Under the pieces are notes generated by a model. It was given only the letters and a program-made list of their open reading frames with translations, did no database searches and was not told the DNA's origin. From contig NC_019740.1 in NCBI RefSeq assembly GCF_000317515.1, positions 28,472-92,471 of the forward strand: a stretch of 64,000 nucleotides of DNA, read 5' to 3'. The translations under genes were made by a program, and so were the position numbers. Positions within the stretch are counted from its first letter, which is position 1; each line of letters starts with the position of its first letter. Below are positions 1 to 7,642 of this stretch, in pieces. The DNA comes from Allocoleopsis franciscana PCC 7113. Its GTDB lineage: Bacteria > Cyanobacteriota > Cyanobacteriia > Cyanobacteriales > Coleofasciculaceae.

Positions 1-1394
1 TTTTCTGTTGCCTCGAAAATATCTTCGCTAAATTGCTGGTAATCTTCTGGGGTTTTAATTTCTTTTTGGATGTAGCCCCCCATATTATTGCCATCTGCAT
101 AGATGTAGCCTACAAATCCTTTGGGTGTACTAGCATTAGCTATCTCTCTGAGCGATCGCGCTTCTTTTACTGTCTGATCGGGTTTCTGTTCTGAGACATT
201 TCGGTAGTATCTATTATGTAAGTTTGTTTCTTTCAAAAAGTCCTTAAATTTAACGACCCAACTTTTGAGCTTTCCTGAGTTCCATATTTGTTTGATTTGA
301 CCAATTTGCCACCGCCAAGCCGAATTTTTATCAGTCCACCATTTTTGTCCTTGCTCGCTTTCCCCCTTACTTCTTTGTCCGACAATCCGCTTGCGGGCTA
401 AAGCATCAGAAAACCAAGGTTCACCTGGAAGACGTTTAGCGGGAGCAATTGCGGCGCGGCGATCGCTTTCATCTCTTCTTAAGTAAGGGTGTGTCTCAAA
501 CATGGGCGGGTAACGGCGAGTCGGACGCCCATCTTGAACATCATTGCCATTACGCCGTTGATTGAATAAAGCGGCTAATTTACCTGCCAATTCATTGAAG
601 CTTTTGCGATTTTGAAAAGCTTTTGATAAATCATCAACATCAGGCTGATCGAAGTAAGCTTTTACGAGTGGATTTTGGTGGTTTTGATGATACCACTCTA
701 GCCAAGGCGTATCTTCAATTGAGTCTTTCAGCAGTCCATAGCGTAGTTCTAATAGCTTAAAGGTAGAGCCAACTGCACAGGAATTGGCGGTTAGAGTTTC
801 TTGTGTATAGCGCTTTTCGATCGCGTTGGCTAAATCATCGACAAAGGCAGCGGGACAAAACGCCAGGATGTTGCCACCTTTGTAGTAAATGAGTAGTTCT
901 TTAATTAAGGCGGCTTCTAGATGGGGAAAATTTTTATTCAGCCACCTGGAGATTCGAGGCGATTTTTGAGGTTCTCCAAAGAATGCTGGAATATCAACTA
1001 AGTTAATCCGATCGAGTATGGCTGAAGCGCCGCGAATATCTGGAAGTTTGGCAGCTTCAAATACGTATTGCTTAATTTTTGTAGCACCGCCATAGACTAG
1101 ACCAATCCGGGTAGTTTGTTGCCATAAATCTGGGTACTTCTCCTTAAGTCCAGTTATCTGTTCAGGGAAGTCATTTTTAGGAATGGCTTGCAACTGCTGG
1201 ACTTGCTCAACGAGGTATCGCACTGCCTCTGGAACTTCTTTCCCTTCTTGCATCGCCTGTTGCATTTGCTGCAATACAGGTAGTTCAAACTGGGGTTGGC
1301 GCTGTTCGCCCCAAGCTAGACACCAAGCAATCGCGATCGTGATGGATTTGCCAGAATTGGTCATGTCACAGTTAATGGGGTGGTTTGATTTCAT
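1..1394 (-). CDS. cas10: Cas10 (type III CRISPR large subunit), 3' part cut off by window edge
   Basis: The minus strand is open from an ATG at 1394 to the window edge, about 464 residues without a stop. Near the visible C-terminal side the translation reads GYIYADGNNMGGYI, which matches the first strand of the second Palm domain of Cas10/Cmr2. An earlier KGGNILAFCP segment fits the corresponding strand of the first Palm domain. The GGDD motif would lie beyond the edge. No N-terminal HD nuclease motif is seen. Cas10 organises the type III effector complex and usually makes cyclic oligoadenylate on target recognition; the ring-nuclease-type genes at 9-10.4 kb fit that role. An in-frame ATG at 1364 is an alternative start. 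The gene is divergent from array 1, with the leader between them. Subtype (III-B or III-D like) cannot be set from this part. Confidence 0.85.
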   Translation of the reverse strand, partial: MKSNHPINCDMTNSGKSITIAIAWCLAWGEQRQPQFELPVLQQMQQAMQEGKEVPEAVRYLVEQVQQLQAIPKNDFPEQITGLKEKYPDLWQQTTRIGLVYGGATKIKQYVFEAAKLPDIRGASAILDRINLVDIPAFFGEPQKSPRISRWLNKNFPHLEAALIKELLIYYKGGNILAFCPAAFVDDLANAIEKRYTQETLTANSCAVGSTFKLLELRYGLLKDSIEDTPWLEWYHQNHQNPLVKAYFDQPDVDDLSKAFQNRKSFNELAGKLAALFNQRRNGNDVQDGRPTRRYPPMFETHPYLRRDESDRRAAIAPAKRLPGEPWFSDALARKRIVGQRSKGESEQGQKWWTDKNSAWRWQIGQIKQIWNSGKLKSWVVKFKDFLKETNLHNRYYRNVSEQKPDQTVKEARSLREIANASTPKGFVGYIYADGNNMGGYIQKEIKTPEDYQQFSEDIFEATE

Positions 1395-1856
1395 CAGCCG
1401 TGGGGTAGCGAGGGATTATGCTGCCAAGCGCTTAATTTTCTACCTACATGAGGTTTGGCTACCTAGAAATTACTTGAATTTTCTCCTTTCTGGCTGAGTG
1501 CTGTTGTAGTTCTTACAATTTACACCCTGCCTGGAAGAAGCCTATTCCAGTAGAGCTAATGCTGTTTTTGTCTGGATTGACATAAGTAAGATTAGCTACT
1601 AGGCTACTAGCAGCTCCAAAATTTTGGGCTGTCGAACCTTGAAAACTTCATAAGAAAAATCGTTCAAGGAAGTAATCGACACCACTCGTTAAATCGCTCA
1701 AACCCTATGTTTTCCGTTGAGTGGTGTCGATGCTTTACAGGGAAAGGGTTTGAAGTATGTATTTTGCTCAATTTTTGGGAAGATACGTTGTAGTTTCCTG
1801 GCTGGTGTCGATTTGTCGTCTGAAACCCTTTCTCCATAAGGGTTCCTCAGCGAAGA
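1395..1856 (+). promoter_or_regulatory. leader region of CRISPR array 1
   Basis: This roughly 460-bp stretch between the divergent cas10 start and the first repeat has no convincing gene. It contains two partial repeats built around GGTGTCGAT (near 1722 and 1803), each followed by a G- or C-rich stem near AGGGAAAGGG or CCCTTTCTCC. AT-rich leaders lie upstream of the first repeat in expanding arrays, and repeat polarity (GGAAAC at the 3' end) places the leader on this side. The array promoter and the divergent cas10 promoter should both be here, but no clear -35/-10 pair was found. Confidence 0.5.
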
Positions 1857-2140
1857 GTTTACGCAAGCACTTCCCCGCAAGGGGATGGAAACTGTTGGTT
1901 GAATAACAGGCGCAGGAGCCTGTTGTGGTTTACGCAAGCACTTCCCCGCAAGGGGATGGAAACGTTTGTACCAGGAGTAGAGGTAGGGGGTGTGGTAGTA
2001 GTTTACGCAAGCACTTCCCCGCAAGGGGATGGAAACGAGAGTCGGAGGAAGTTGGAGGGTTTTCCTCCAAATCGTTTACGCAAGCACTTCCCCGCAAGGG
2101 GATGGAAACGAAAAGTTCAGGATAGCCTGAACGCTCCTTC

Positions 2141-2187
2141 TGTCACTTGAACCATATCCTGTCCAAAGTGGAAGCATAAGCTGTCCA
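2141..2187 (+). repeat. left terminal inverted repeat, transposon copy 1
   Basis: This 47-nt end starts TGTCACTTGAACCATATCCT. It matches the reverse complement of 7202-7248 at 46 of 47 positions; the only difference is at position 41. Two TGTCC-containing repeats inside it are likely TnsB binding sites, and two more follow within 110 bp. Confidence 0.95.
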
Positions 2188-2345
2188 GCGACAGGGGCAA
2201 AAACCCTGATGCTGTCGTAGGAAGAACAGTGGCTTTGGTAGCCAAGTAGAACTATAAATTGTCCCTAAGTTGAAATTGGAAGGATAAGATGTCCTGGAGT
2301 TGATAAACTGACAATATCCTCCCATTGCTGCCAGAGAAAAAATAA

Positions 2346-4733
2346 ATGCTGGACGGCGAACAGTTTGTGCGGTGGTGTCAGCAGTTAGCCTTGGCAGAAC
2401 CGACAAGGAAATACATCGAACTGTTACGCAGTTCGCCACCTGCGCGTGTGGTACGCAGTAGGGCAGGCAACGTGAGTGGTCGTTACCCCAGTCGAAAAAT
2501 GGGCGTGACGATTCAATTTGAGAGCCACCACAACGAATTGGCAGGCATCTATGAAATGGAATATGACCCAGATGTGCTGGAATATTACGATCAACCCAGT
2601 GGGCTTAAACTTAGCTATCAAGCTCTGTGTGGTCGGAAAGTAGGAGTCCTGCATACCCCAGATTTCTTCGTGTTGCGCCAAACATCTGCTGGCTGGGAAG
2701 AGTGGAAAACACTTGATGAATTAGTGCGATTATCAGCTAAGATGCCTGCTCGCTACGTGAAAGAAATTGAAGGTCAATGGCACTGTCCCCCAGGAGAAGA
2801 AGTAGCACAAAGCTTGGGATTATATTATCGCATCCGCTGCAACGCTGAAATTGACTGGGTTTTCCAAAATAATCTTCATTTTCTCGAAGACTACTTGCAG
2901 CCGTCCCATTTGGATCTAGAAGAGAACGTTCGTGCCAACATCACATTACTGGTAGAACTTCATCCAGGAATTACCTTAGGTGAATTGCTACAACAGGGGT
3001 ACAACTGTGACGAGGTTTATACCCTAATTGCCCAAAATCATTTAAAGGTGAATTGGCGAGGTGTCAACATAGCGCAACTTGGTTCACAGCGTCAAATCTT
3101 TCCGGCTAGTCAGAAAGTTTGTCAAACCGAAACAACCAAGTGGAGAAGAGCATCAACCTTAGAATTAGCCCCTAACTTAGTTGACCTAAAACCTGGTTCT
3201 CCTGTGGTGTGGAATGGAAAAAGCTTATCGATTCTCAATCGGGGAGAAACCCATACAGCCCTACTCAATGAAGAGGAAAAAGTCATCCAACTGCCCAACG
3301 TTGCCCTATTGGAATTAGTCAAACAGGGTGAGTTAACAGGTGTTGTCACCCACTCCTTACCATCTGCAAAAGAAGTCAATGACCTTTTAGCCAAGGCTAG
3401 CGTCGATGATTGTGCACAAGCCAACCGCCGCTATTCCATCATTGCTCCCTACCTAACGGGTGAACTCCAAACCTCAAATCAGGTCGTCAGTACACGTACA
3501 ATTCGCCGTTGGTTGCATTCGTGGCAAAAAGCCCAAGAGCAATATGGATGTGGTTATGTAGGTTTATTGCCTCGCGTCAGCTCTAAAGGTAATCGCCAAT
3601 CCAAATTACCGGAAGCGACACAAAAAATCGTAGACGAATTCATTGCTAACAACTATCTAAATCTCAAACAGCAAGGAAAATTCGCCGTTTACAGTTCACT
3701 GGTACGAGCCTGTGAACAGCAAGGGATTACTCCTTGTAGCTACAAAACATTTGTCCGAAACATTCATCAAAAATCTAACTATGAACAGGCTTTGAAAAGG
3801 CAGGGGCGTAGGGCGGCTTACAAGCACGAACCTTTTTATTGGGAGCTAGAGGTAAACACCCCTAGGCACGGACAACGACCCTTTGAAATCTGCCATATTG
3901 ACCATACACAATTAGATATTGAGCTAGTTAGCTCCCACACATCAGTAAATCTGGGTCGCCCTTGGGCTACCTTCCTAACAGACGCTTACTCACGACGAAT
4001 ACTAGCCGTTTATCTGTGTTTTGACCCACCGTCCTACCGTAGTTGCATGATGGTAATGCGCGAGTGTGTCCGTCGTCACGGACGCTTGCCCCACACGATA
4101 GTGGTGGATGGAGCCAAAGAATTCATGAGTGTTTACTTCGAGCGGCTACTAGCCGCTTACTCTTGCACGAAGAAAACCCGACCAGCGGCTAAACCCCGAT
4201 TTGGTTCAGTATGCGAACGCTTGTTCGGGACAGCCAACACCATGTTGATTCACAATCTCCAGGGAAATACGCAAATTAACAAGAATTCTAGGGCTGTGAC
4301 GAAAAGCGTTAATCCCCGTAATTTAGCTATTTGGACGCTGGGGAGTTTGTATCAGAATCTATGCGATTGGGCTTATGAATTTTACGACAACAAGGAGCAT
4401 CCGGCACTCTTGAAAAGCCCAAGAGCAGCTTTTTCAGATGGCTTGTTGCAAACCGGATTGCGCCCACATAAACTGATTCCTTACGATGAAACCTTTCGGA
4501 TTTTGACCCTACCAACAACATCCAAAGGAACTGCCAAAGTCATTCCTAATCAAGGAGTCAAAATTAACCACATCTACTATTGGCATAATAGTTTTCGGAA
4601 TCCGGAAATTGAAAAGACTCAAGTTCTCGTGCGCTATGACCCAAATGATGTTGGGATTGCCTATGCCTACATAAAAGGTCAGTGGGTAAATTGCATCTCG
4701 CAGCACTATAGCAGCTTAGCGGGTCACTCTTAG
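2346..4733 (+). CDS. tnsAB: TnsAB: fused TnsA-like endonuclease and TnsB-like DDE transposase (copy 1)
   Basis: This 795-residue protein should cut both strands at the transposon ends and join them to the target. Residues about 45-125 look like TnsA: E59 (FESHHNEL), D106 (HTPDFFV) and E119/K121 (EEWKT) have the order and spacing of the Tn7 TnsA catalytic set. Residues about 370-480 look like a DNA-binding segment. Residues about 510-630 form the retroviral-integrase-type core with D519 (HIDHTQLD), D588 (DGAKEF) and E624 (VCERLFG), a DD35E spacing typical of TnsB. A TnsA activity fused to TnsB predicts cut-and-paste transposition without cointegrates. The ATG lies about 200 bp inside the left end. 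Copy 2 differs by one residue (K here, Q there, from the base at 2760). Confidence 0.93.
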   Translation: MLDGEQFVRWCQQLALAEPTRKYIELLRSSPPARVVRSRAGNVSGRYPSRKMGVTIQFESHHNELAGIYEMEYDPDVLEYYDQPSGLKLSYQALCGRKVGVLHTPDFFVLRQTSAGWEEWKTLDELVRLSAKMPARYVKEIEGQWHCPPGEEVAQSLGLYYRIRCNAEIDWVFQNNLHFLEDYLQPSHLDLEENVRANITLLVELHPGITLGELLQQGYNCDEVYTLIAQNHLKVNWRGVNIAQLGSQRQIFPASQKVCQTETTKWRRASTLELAPNLVDLKPGSPVVWNGKSLSILNRGETHTALLNEEEKVIQLPNVALLELVKQGELTGVVTHSLPSAKEVNDLLAKASVDDCAQANRRYSIIAPYLTGELQTSNQVVSTRTIRRWLHSWQKAQEQYGCGYVGLLPRVSSKGNRQSKLPEATQKIVDEFIANNYLNLKQQGKFAVYSSLVRACEQQGITPCSYKTFVRNIHQKSNYEQALKRQGRRAAYKHEPFYWELEVNTPRHGQRPFEICHIDHTQLDIELVSSHTSVNLGRPWATFLTDAYSRRILAVYLCFDPPSYRSCMMVMRECVRRHGRLPHTIVVDGAKEFMSVYFERLLAAYSCTKKTRPAAKPRFGSVCERLFGTANTMLIHNLQGNTQINKNSRAVTKSVNPRNLAIWTLGSLYQNLCDWAYEFYDNKEHPALLKSPRAAFSDGLLQTGLRPHKLIPYDETFRILTLPTTSKGTAKVIPNQGVKINHIYYWHNSFRNPEIEKTQVLVRYDPNDVGIAYAYIKGQWVNCISQHYSSLAGHS

Positions 4734-4858
4734 CTGCAACTCCAGCGGAGAAACTGGCTTACTTTGAAAGTTGTACGGTAGTACACAGGCAATTAAAAAT
4801 TGCTTATGAAGCTGTAATAGATGCCGTCAATAATCCTGGAGGAGCTTCATTAATCTTT

Positions 4859-5884
4859 TTGTTTGGTCCTACCGGGGTGGGGAAAACAACCTTACTCCAT
4901 CAAGTTGTGAAAGTGCTAATAGAGCAGAACTCCAGAGCTATGCAACTTGATTGTGGGCATATTCCTGTTGCTTATGTAGAAGCTCGCGCTCCCGAATCCG
5001 GGTCTTTCGACTGGAAAGATTATTATAAAAGCGTCTTGATAGCTTTAGCTGACCCCTTCGTTGATTATAAACTCAGAACTGGCAGTAGCCGAATTGAGGG
5101 CAGGGGTTCGGCTCAACGTCTAGTTAAATCAAGAGCCAACCTTTCAGATTTACGAGAGGATGTAGCCGCAATTATCCAACAACGTCGGTTAATTGTATTT
5201 CTAGTTGATGAAGCCCAACGCTTCACTAAAATGGCATCGGGACGAAGACAACAAGACCAAATGGATGCCATTCAGTCAATGGCAAGTTTCACGTCCACCC
5301 GACACGGACTTTTTGGCACTTATGAACTGCTACAGTTAAGAAATTTAAGCGGTCAATTGAGCCGCCGCAGTTTAGATATTCACTTTCCTCGTTATCAAGC
5401 GGATTGCTCACAGGACGTTAAAGATTTCAAACGGGTACTCAAAAGCTTTGCCTGCCAAATGCCCTTGTTAGAAGTCCCTGATTTAGAGCAGCATTGGGAA
5501 TACTTTTACGAACGCAGTATCGGTTGTGTCGGGATAGTGAAAGATTGGCTGACACAAGCTTTGAGAAAAGCGTTGGGAGAATCAGCCTCTACCCTGAGCT
5601 TGGCACATCTTACACCTTATGCTCCCAGTGTTTCTAAATGTATGCAAATGGCAACTGAGGCGATAGAAGGTGAGAAAGCGCTGCTCCAATCGGAGAGCGA
5701 ACTGAGCCGATTGCGTCAAAAATTGGGATTAACTGTTAAGGAGCCACCAACAGCAACAGAAGCCTTGCTCAATAGCCCGACCCGTTCTACGGCTAATAAA
5801 AAAGACAAGAAAACAAAGAAACGTCGTCCGGGAGAGCGTAATCCTCAACGGGATGTCATCGGAGGCGCTCCCAGTGTCAGTTGA
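4859..5884 (+). CDS. tnsC: TnsC-like AAA+ target-selection ATPase (copy 1)
   Basis: TnsC links the target-recognition protein to TnsB. The Walker A motif (GPTGVGKTT) lies right at the listed TTG start, and Walker B (LIVFLVDEAQRF) near residue 117. The C-terminus is basic (KKDKKTKKRRPGER). The start is unresolved. The frame stays open upstream to 4712, overlapping the end of tnsAB, and encodes plausible TnsC N-terminal sequence (AEKLAYFESC, then VHRQLKIAYEAV). No ATG, GTG or TTG lies between 4712 and 4859. A non-standard start (CTG at 4754 after GGAG) or coupling to tnsAB is likely, because starting at the Walker A motif would remove the N-terminal part of the AAA fold. The 3' end overlaps tniQ by 32 bp. 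Confidence 0.88.
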   Translation: MFGPTGVGKTTLLHQVVKVLIEQNSRAMQLDCGHIPVAYVEARAPESGSFDWKDYYKSVLIALADPFVDYKLRTGSSRIEGRGSAQRLVKSRANLSDLREDVAAIIQQRRLIVFLVDEAQRFTKMASGRRQQDQMDAIQSMASFTSTRHGLFGTYELLQLRNLSGQLSRRSLDIHFPRYQADCSQDVKDFKRVLKSFACQMPLLEVPDLEQHWEYFYERSIGCVGIVKDWLTQALRKALGESASTLSLAHLTPYAPSVSKCMQMATEAIEGEKALLQSESELSRLRQKLGLTVKEPPTATEALLNSPTRSTANKKDKKTKKRRPGERNPQRDVIGGAPSVS

Positions 5885-7097
5885 AAGCTGGAGTAATCAT
5901 CAACTGTGGTATTCAAAAACCACAACAATTCCAGAGCGTAGCCGCCTGCATCCTCTTGAACCCATCGGTGTAGGAACGCCGACAGTAGAGAGTTTAACCA
6001 GTTATGTGGCTCGGTTGGCAGCAGCTCATCGAGTACCTACGGGTATTTTGCTAGCTCAAGAAGTCGCTCAACAAGTCAGTAGATATCAGGGCAATCAGCA
6101 TCAAGGGTTATCCAGATGGTTTTTCCGTGTCTTTTTCAACGATACGGGGGCCTGGAATGGCATGGGAATTATGGCATCTGAGCCAGTTCATGTGTTAGAA
6201 GCACGAACCAAGCAGCATCAGTTACGGTTTCTCACTTTGTTACGTTGGGCTAACGTTTTACCGTCACGAGGTTTACTTCGTACCAACAAGGCTTGGTGTC
6301 CCGTGTGCTATGACGATTGGGAGCGTTGTGGCAAACCCATCTACGAGCCTTTATTATGGTCGCTCCAGGTAGTGACAACTTGTCCTGTTCATCAACAAGT
6401 TTTATGGCATCAATGTCCCAATTGTCGGCGGTCGCTCTACCCTCTAGAGTGGAATTCCCGACCGGGTTTCTGCTCTAGATGCCAACAGTGGTTGGGTGTG
6501 AGTTCATTTTTGAGTACAGGCGAGACCTCTTTTGATGCTTCCCCAGTAGAGCCACCTGATTGGGAATGGCAGATTTTTGTTGTGTACTCCGTGGGAAAAA
6601 TTCTAGAGCAAGCACCTTTTCTTGAGTCTGTGCCAGCTAGAGAAAATCTGGCATTTTGTATTGACTTATGTATTCAAAAAGCTACCAACGGTAATGCTAA
6701 AGCTTTTGCTGAGTTAATGTACCTGAGTGCTTCCGTACCAGGAGAATGGCGATGTGGTCAAGCACTGGCACAATTAGGTTTGCTCTTACGAGTTTGTTGG
6801 TGTCTTTCTATTCCTTTAGTTGATTTCCTCACTGGCCGGGTAGTGATTGAGCAACCGCTATCGTTGAAGGTTTTGCCTATCACTCAACAAAGGAGAAAAA
6901 CTAATCGGCGCTTTGATGCGCTGAAAGTACAAATGTTTTTAGAGGCAGCTTTGTCTTTTGAACCACCCCAGTCTCTCAAGCAAGTGGCTGCTACTATTGG
7001 ATACGACCCTGGCGATATCTCCCGATTTTTCCCAGACTTGTGCCACCAAATTTCCGCTCGTTACAGATTATACCGACAAGCAATCAGAAAGTCCTAG
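5853..7097 (+). CDS. tniQ: TniQ/TnsD-like target-selection protein (copy 1)
   Basis: This 414-residue protein has the TniQ signature near its N-terminus (LHPLEPIGVGTPTVESLTSY, then VARLAAAHRVP). A zinc-binding cluster follows at residues about 145-210 (CPVCYDDW, TTCPVHQ, CPNCRRSL, FCSRC). The C-terminal helix-turn-helix-like block (SLKQVAATIGYDPGDISRFF) is typical of the TnsD/TniQ family. It is longer than the small TniQ of Cas12k elements and shorter than Tn7 TnsD. It is the only candidate targeting factor in the element. Given where the two copies landed, I infer that it recognises CRISPR repeat DNA; this is not shown by the sequence alone. It overlaps tnsC and ends 151 bp before the right end. 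Confidence 0.9.
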   Translation: MSSEALPVSVESWSNHQLWYSKTTTIPERSRLHPLEPIGVGTPTVESLTSYVARLAAAHRVPTGILLAQEVAQQVSRYQGNQHQGLSRWFFRVFFNDTGAWNGMGIMASEPVHVLEARTKQHQLRFLTLLRWANVLPSRGLLRTNKAWCPVCYDDWERCGKPIYEPLLWSLQVVTTCPVHQQVLWHQCPNCRRSLYPLEWNSRPGFCSRCQQWLGVSSFLSTGETSFDASPVEPPDWEWQIFVVYSVGKILEQAPFLESVPARENLAFCIDLCIQKATNGNAKAFAELMYLSASVPGEWRCGQALAQLGLLLRVCWCLSIPLVDFLTGRVVIEQPLSLKVLPITQQRRKTNRRFDALKVQMFLEAALSFEPPQSLKQVAATIGYDPGDISRFFPDLCHQISARYRLYRQAIRKS

Positions 7098-7201
7098 CTA
7101 TAATAATGCCATTCCCCAAGTCTATCTCCAGGTACTCGCAAGCGGTTCAAGTCTAGTTACCTCGTCCCACCACGTCGAAGTATAAAGTGACCACAGTTTT
7201 T

Positions 7202-7248
7202 TGGACAACTTATGCTTCCACTTTGGACAGGATATGGTTCAAGTGACA
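7202..7248 (-). repeat. right terminal inverted repeat, transposon copy 1
   Basis: This is the inverse of 2141-2187, ending CAAGTGACA. It is followed by the CCTTC duplication (7249-7253) and eight more spacer bases before the next CRISPR repeat at 7262. Confidence 0.95.
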
Positions 7249-7441
7249 CCTTCCAAGTCAAGTTTACGCAAGCACTTCCCCGCAAGGGGATGGAAACCTT
7301 TTCATACCTAACATTAGGTATGGGTCACTTTTGGGTTTACACAAGCACTTCCCCGCAAGGGGATGGAAACCTATTGGTGGTTGGGGTGATTGTGATGCAG
7401 TTGTTCTTTCCGAAACCTCTTCCCCGCAAGGGGACGGAAAC

Positions 7442-7642
7442 TTTTCACAAACTGAGAAGGATATATAGCGATTCAGTCGAGCAAGGTACAGTTAGACCTA
7501 ACCCCCAACCTCCTCACTAAAGCTCCGGTTCCCTGCTAGGGAAGGGGGTTAATTTCAAAGCCTCTCTCCTTGTAGGAGAGAGGTTTGGAGAGAGGTCAAA
7601 ACTGTGCCATACACGAGCGAGAACTGCTATAAACCCTAACCT
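7442..7642. repeat. gene-free stretch with dispersed C-rich repeat
   Basis: No gene is seen. The segment around 7500-7600 (CCTCACTAAAGCTCCGGT, then a stem built on CCCTGCTAGGG and a CTCTCTCC/GGAGAGAG inverted pair) shares an 18-nt core with the intergenic region at 10490-10510. Such copies are typical small dispersed cyanobacterial repeats. Confidence 0.5.

Larger units (their letters stand above)
2141..7248 (+). mobile_element. Tn7-like transposon, copy 1, inserted in a spacer of CRISPR array 1
   Basis: The 5108-bp element starts TGTCACTTGA and ends with the inverse. The terminal inverted repeat is identical over the first 40 nt and 46 of 47 nt overall. It is flanked by a direct 5-bp duplication, CCTTC (2136-2140 and 7249-7253). 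It carries only tnsAB, tnsC and tniQ, all rightward. A TnsB-site-like motif, ATAAnnTGTCC, recurs at the left end (2176, 2254, 2284, with a relative at 2154) and inverted at the right end (7203-7213, 7225-7235). The TGT...ACA ends, 5-bp duplication and gene order are those of Tn7-like elements. The right end is 13 nt before the next CRISPR repeat. Confidence 0.97.
1857..7441 (+). CRISPR. CRISPR array 1 (7 repeats, 6 spacers), interrupted by Tn7-like copy 1
   Basis: 36-nt repeats begin GTTTACGCAAGC and end GGGGATGGAAAC. They lie at 1857-1892, 1928-1963, 2001-2036, 2074-2109, then after the transposon at 7262-7297, 7335-7370 (one G to A change) and 7406-7441 (degenerate, beginning CTTTCCGAAACC). 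Spacers are 35-39 nt. The fourth spacer is split: 2110-2140 on the left and 7254-7261 on the right, plus the 5-bp duplication, giving a 39-nt original. The GGAAAC end matches the crRNA 5' handle of many type III arrays, so transcription is rightward. The nearby cas10 suggests a type III partner. A 5.1-kb insertion should block transcription into the last three repeats unless the transposon is read through. Confidence 0.95.

Noticed and set aside
1183..1497. Plus-strand frame of 104 codons
   Set aside because: It is opposite the cas10 coding frame, which shows clear Cas10 motifs, and runs into the leader. It has a low-complexity Cys/Thr-rich start and no family likeness.
1899..2150. Open frames across CRISPR repeats
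   Set aside because: Their sequence is the translated repeat (ASTSPQGDGN units). Same for 7212-7520 and 26628-26861.
2141..7248. CRISPR-associated transposon (Cas12k or Cascade type)
   Set aside because: The element borders are exact and hold only tnsAB, tnsC and tniQ. No Cas effector, tracrRNA-like region or mini-array is inside. The nearby arrays are its target, not part of it.
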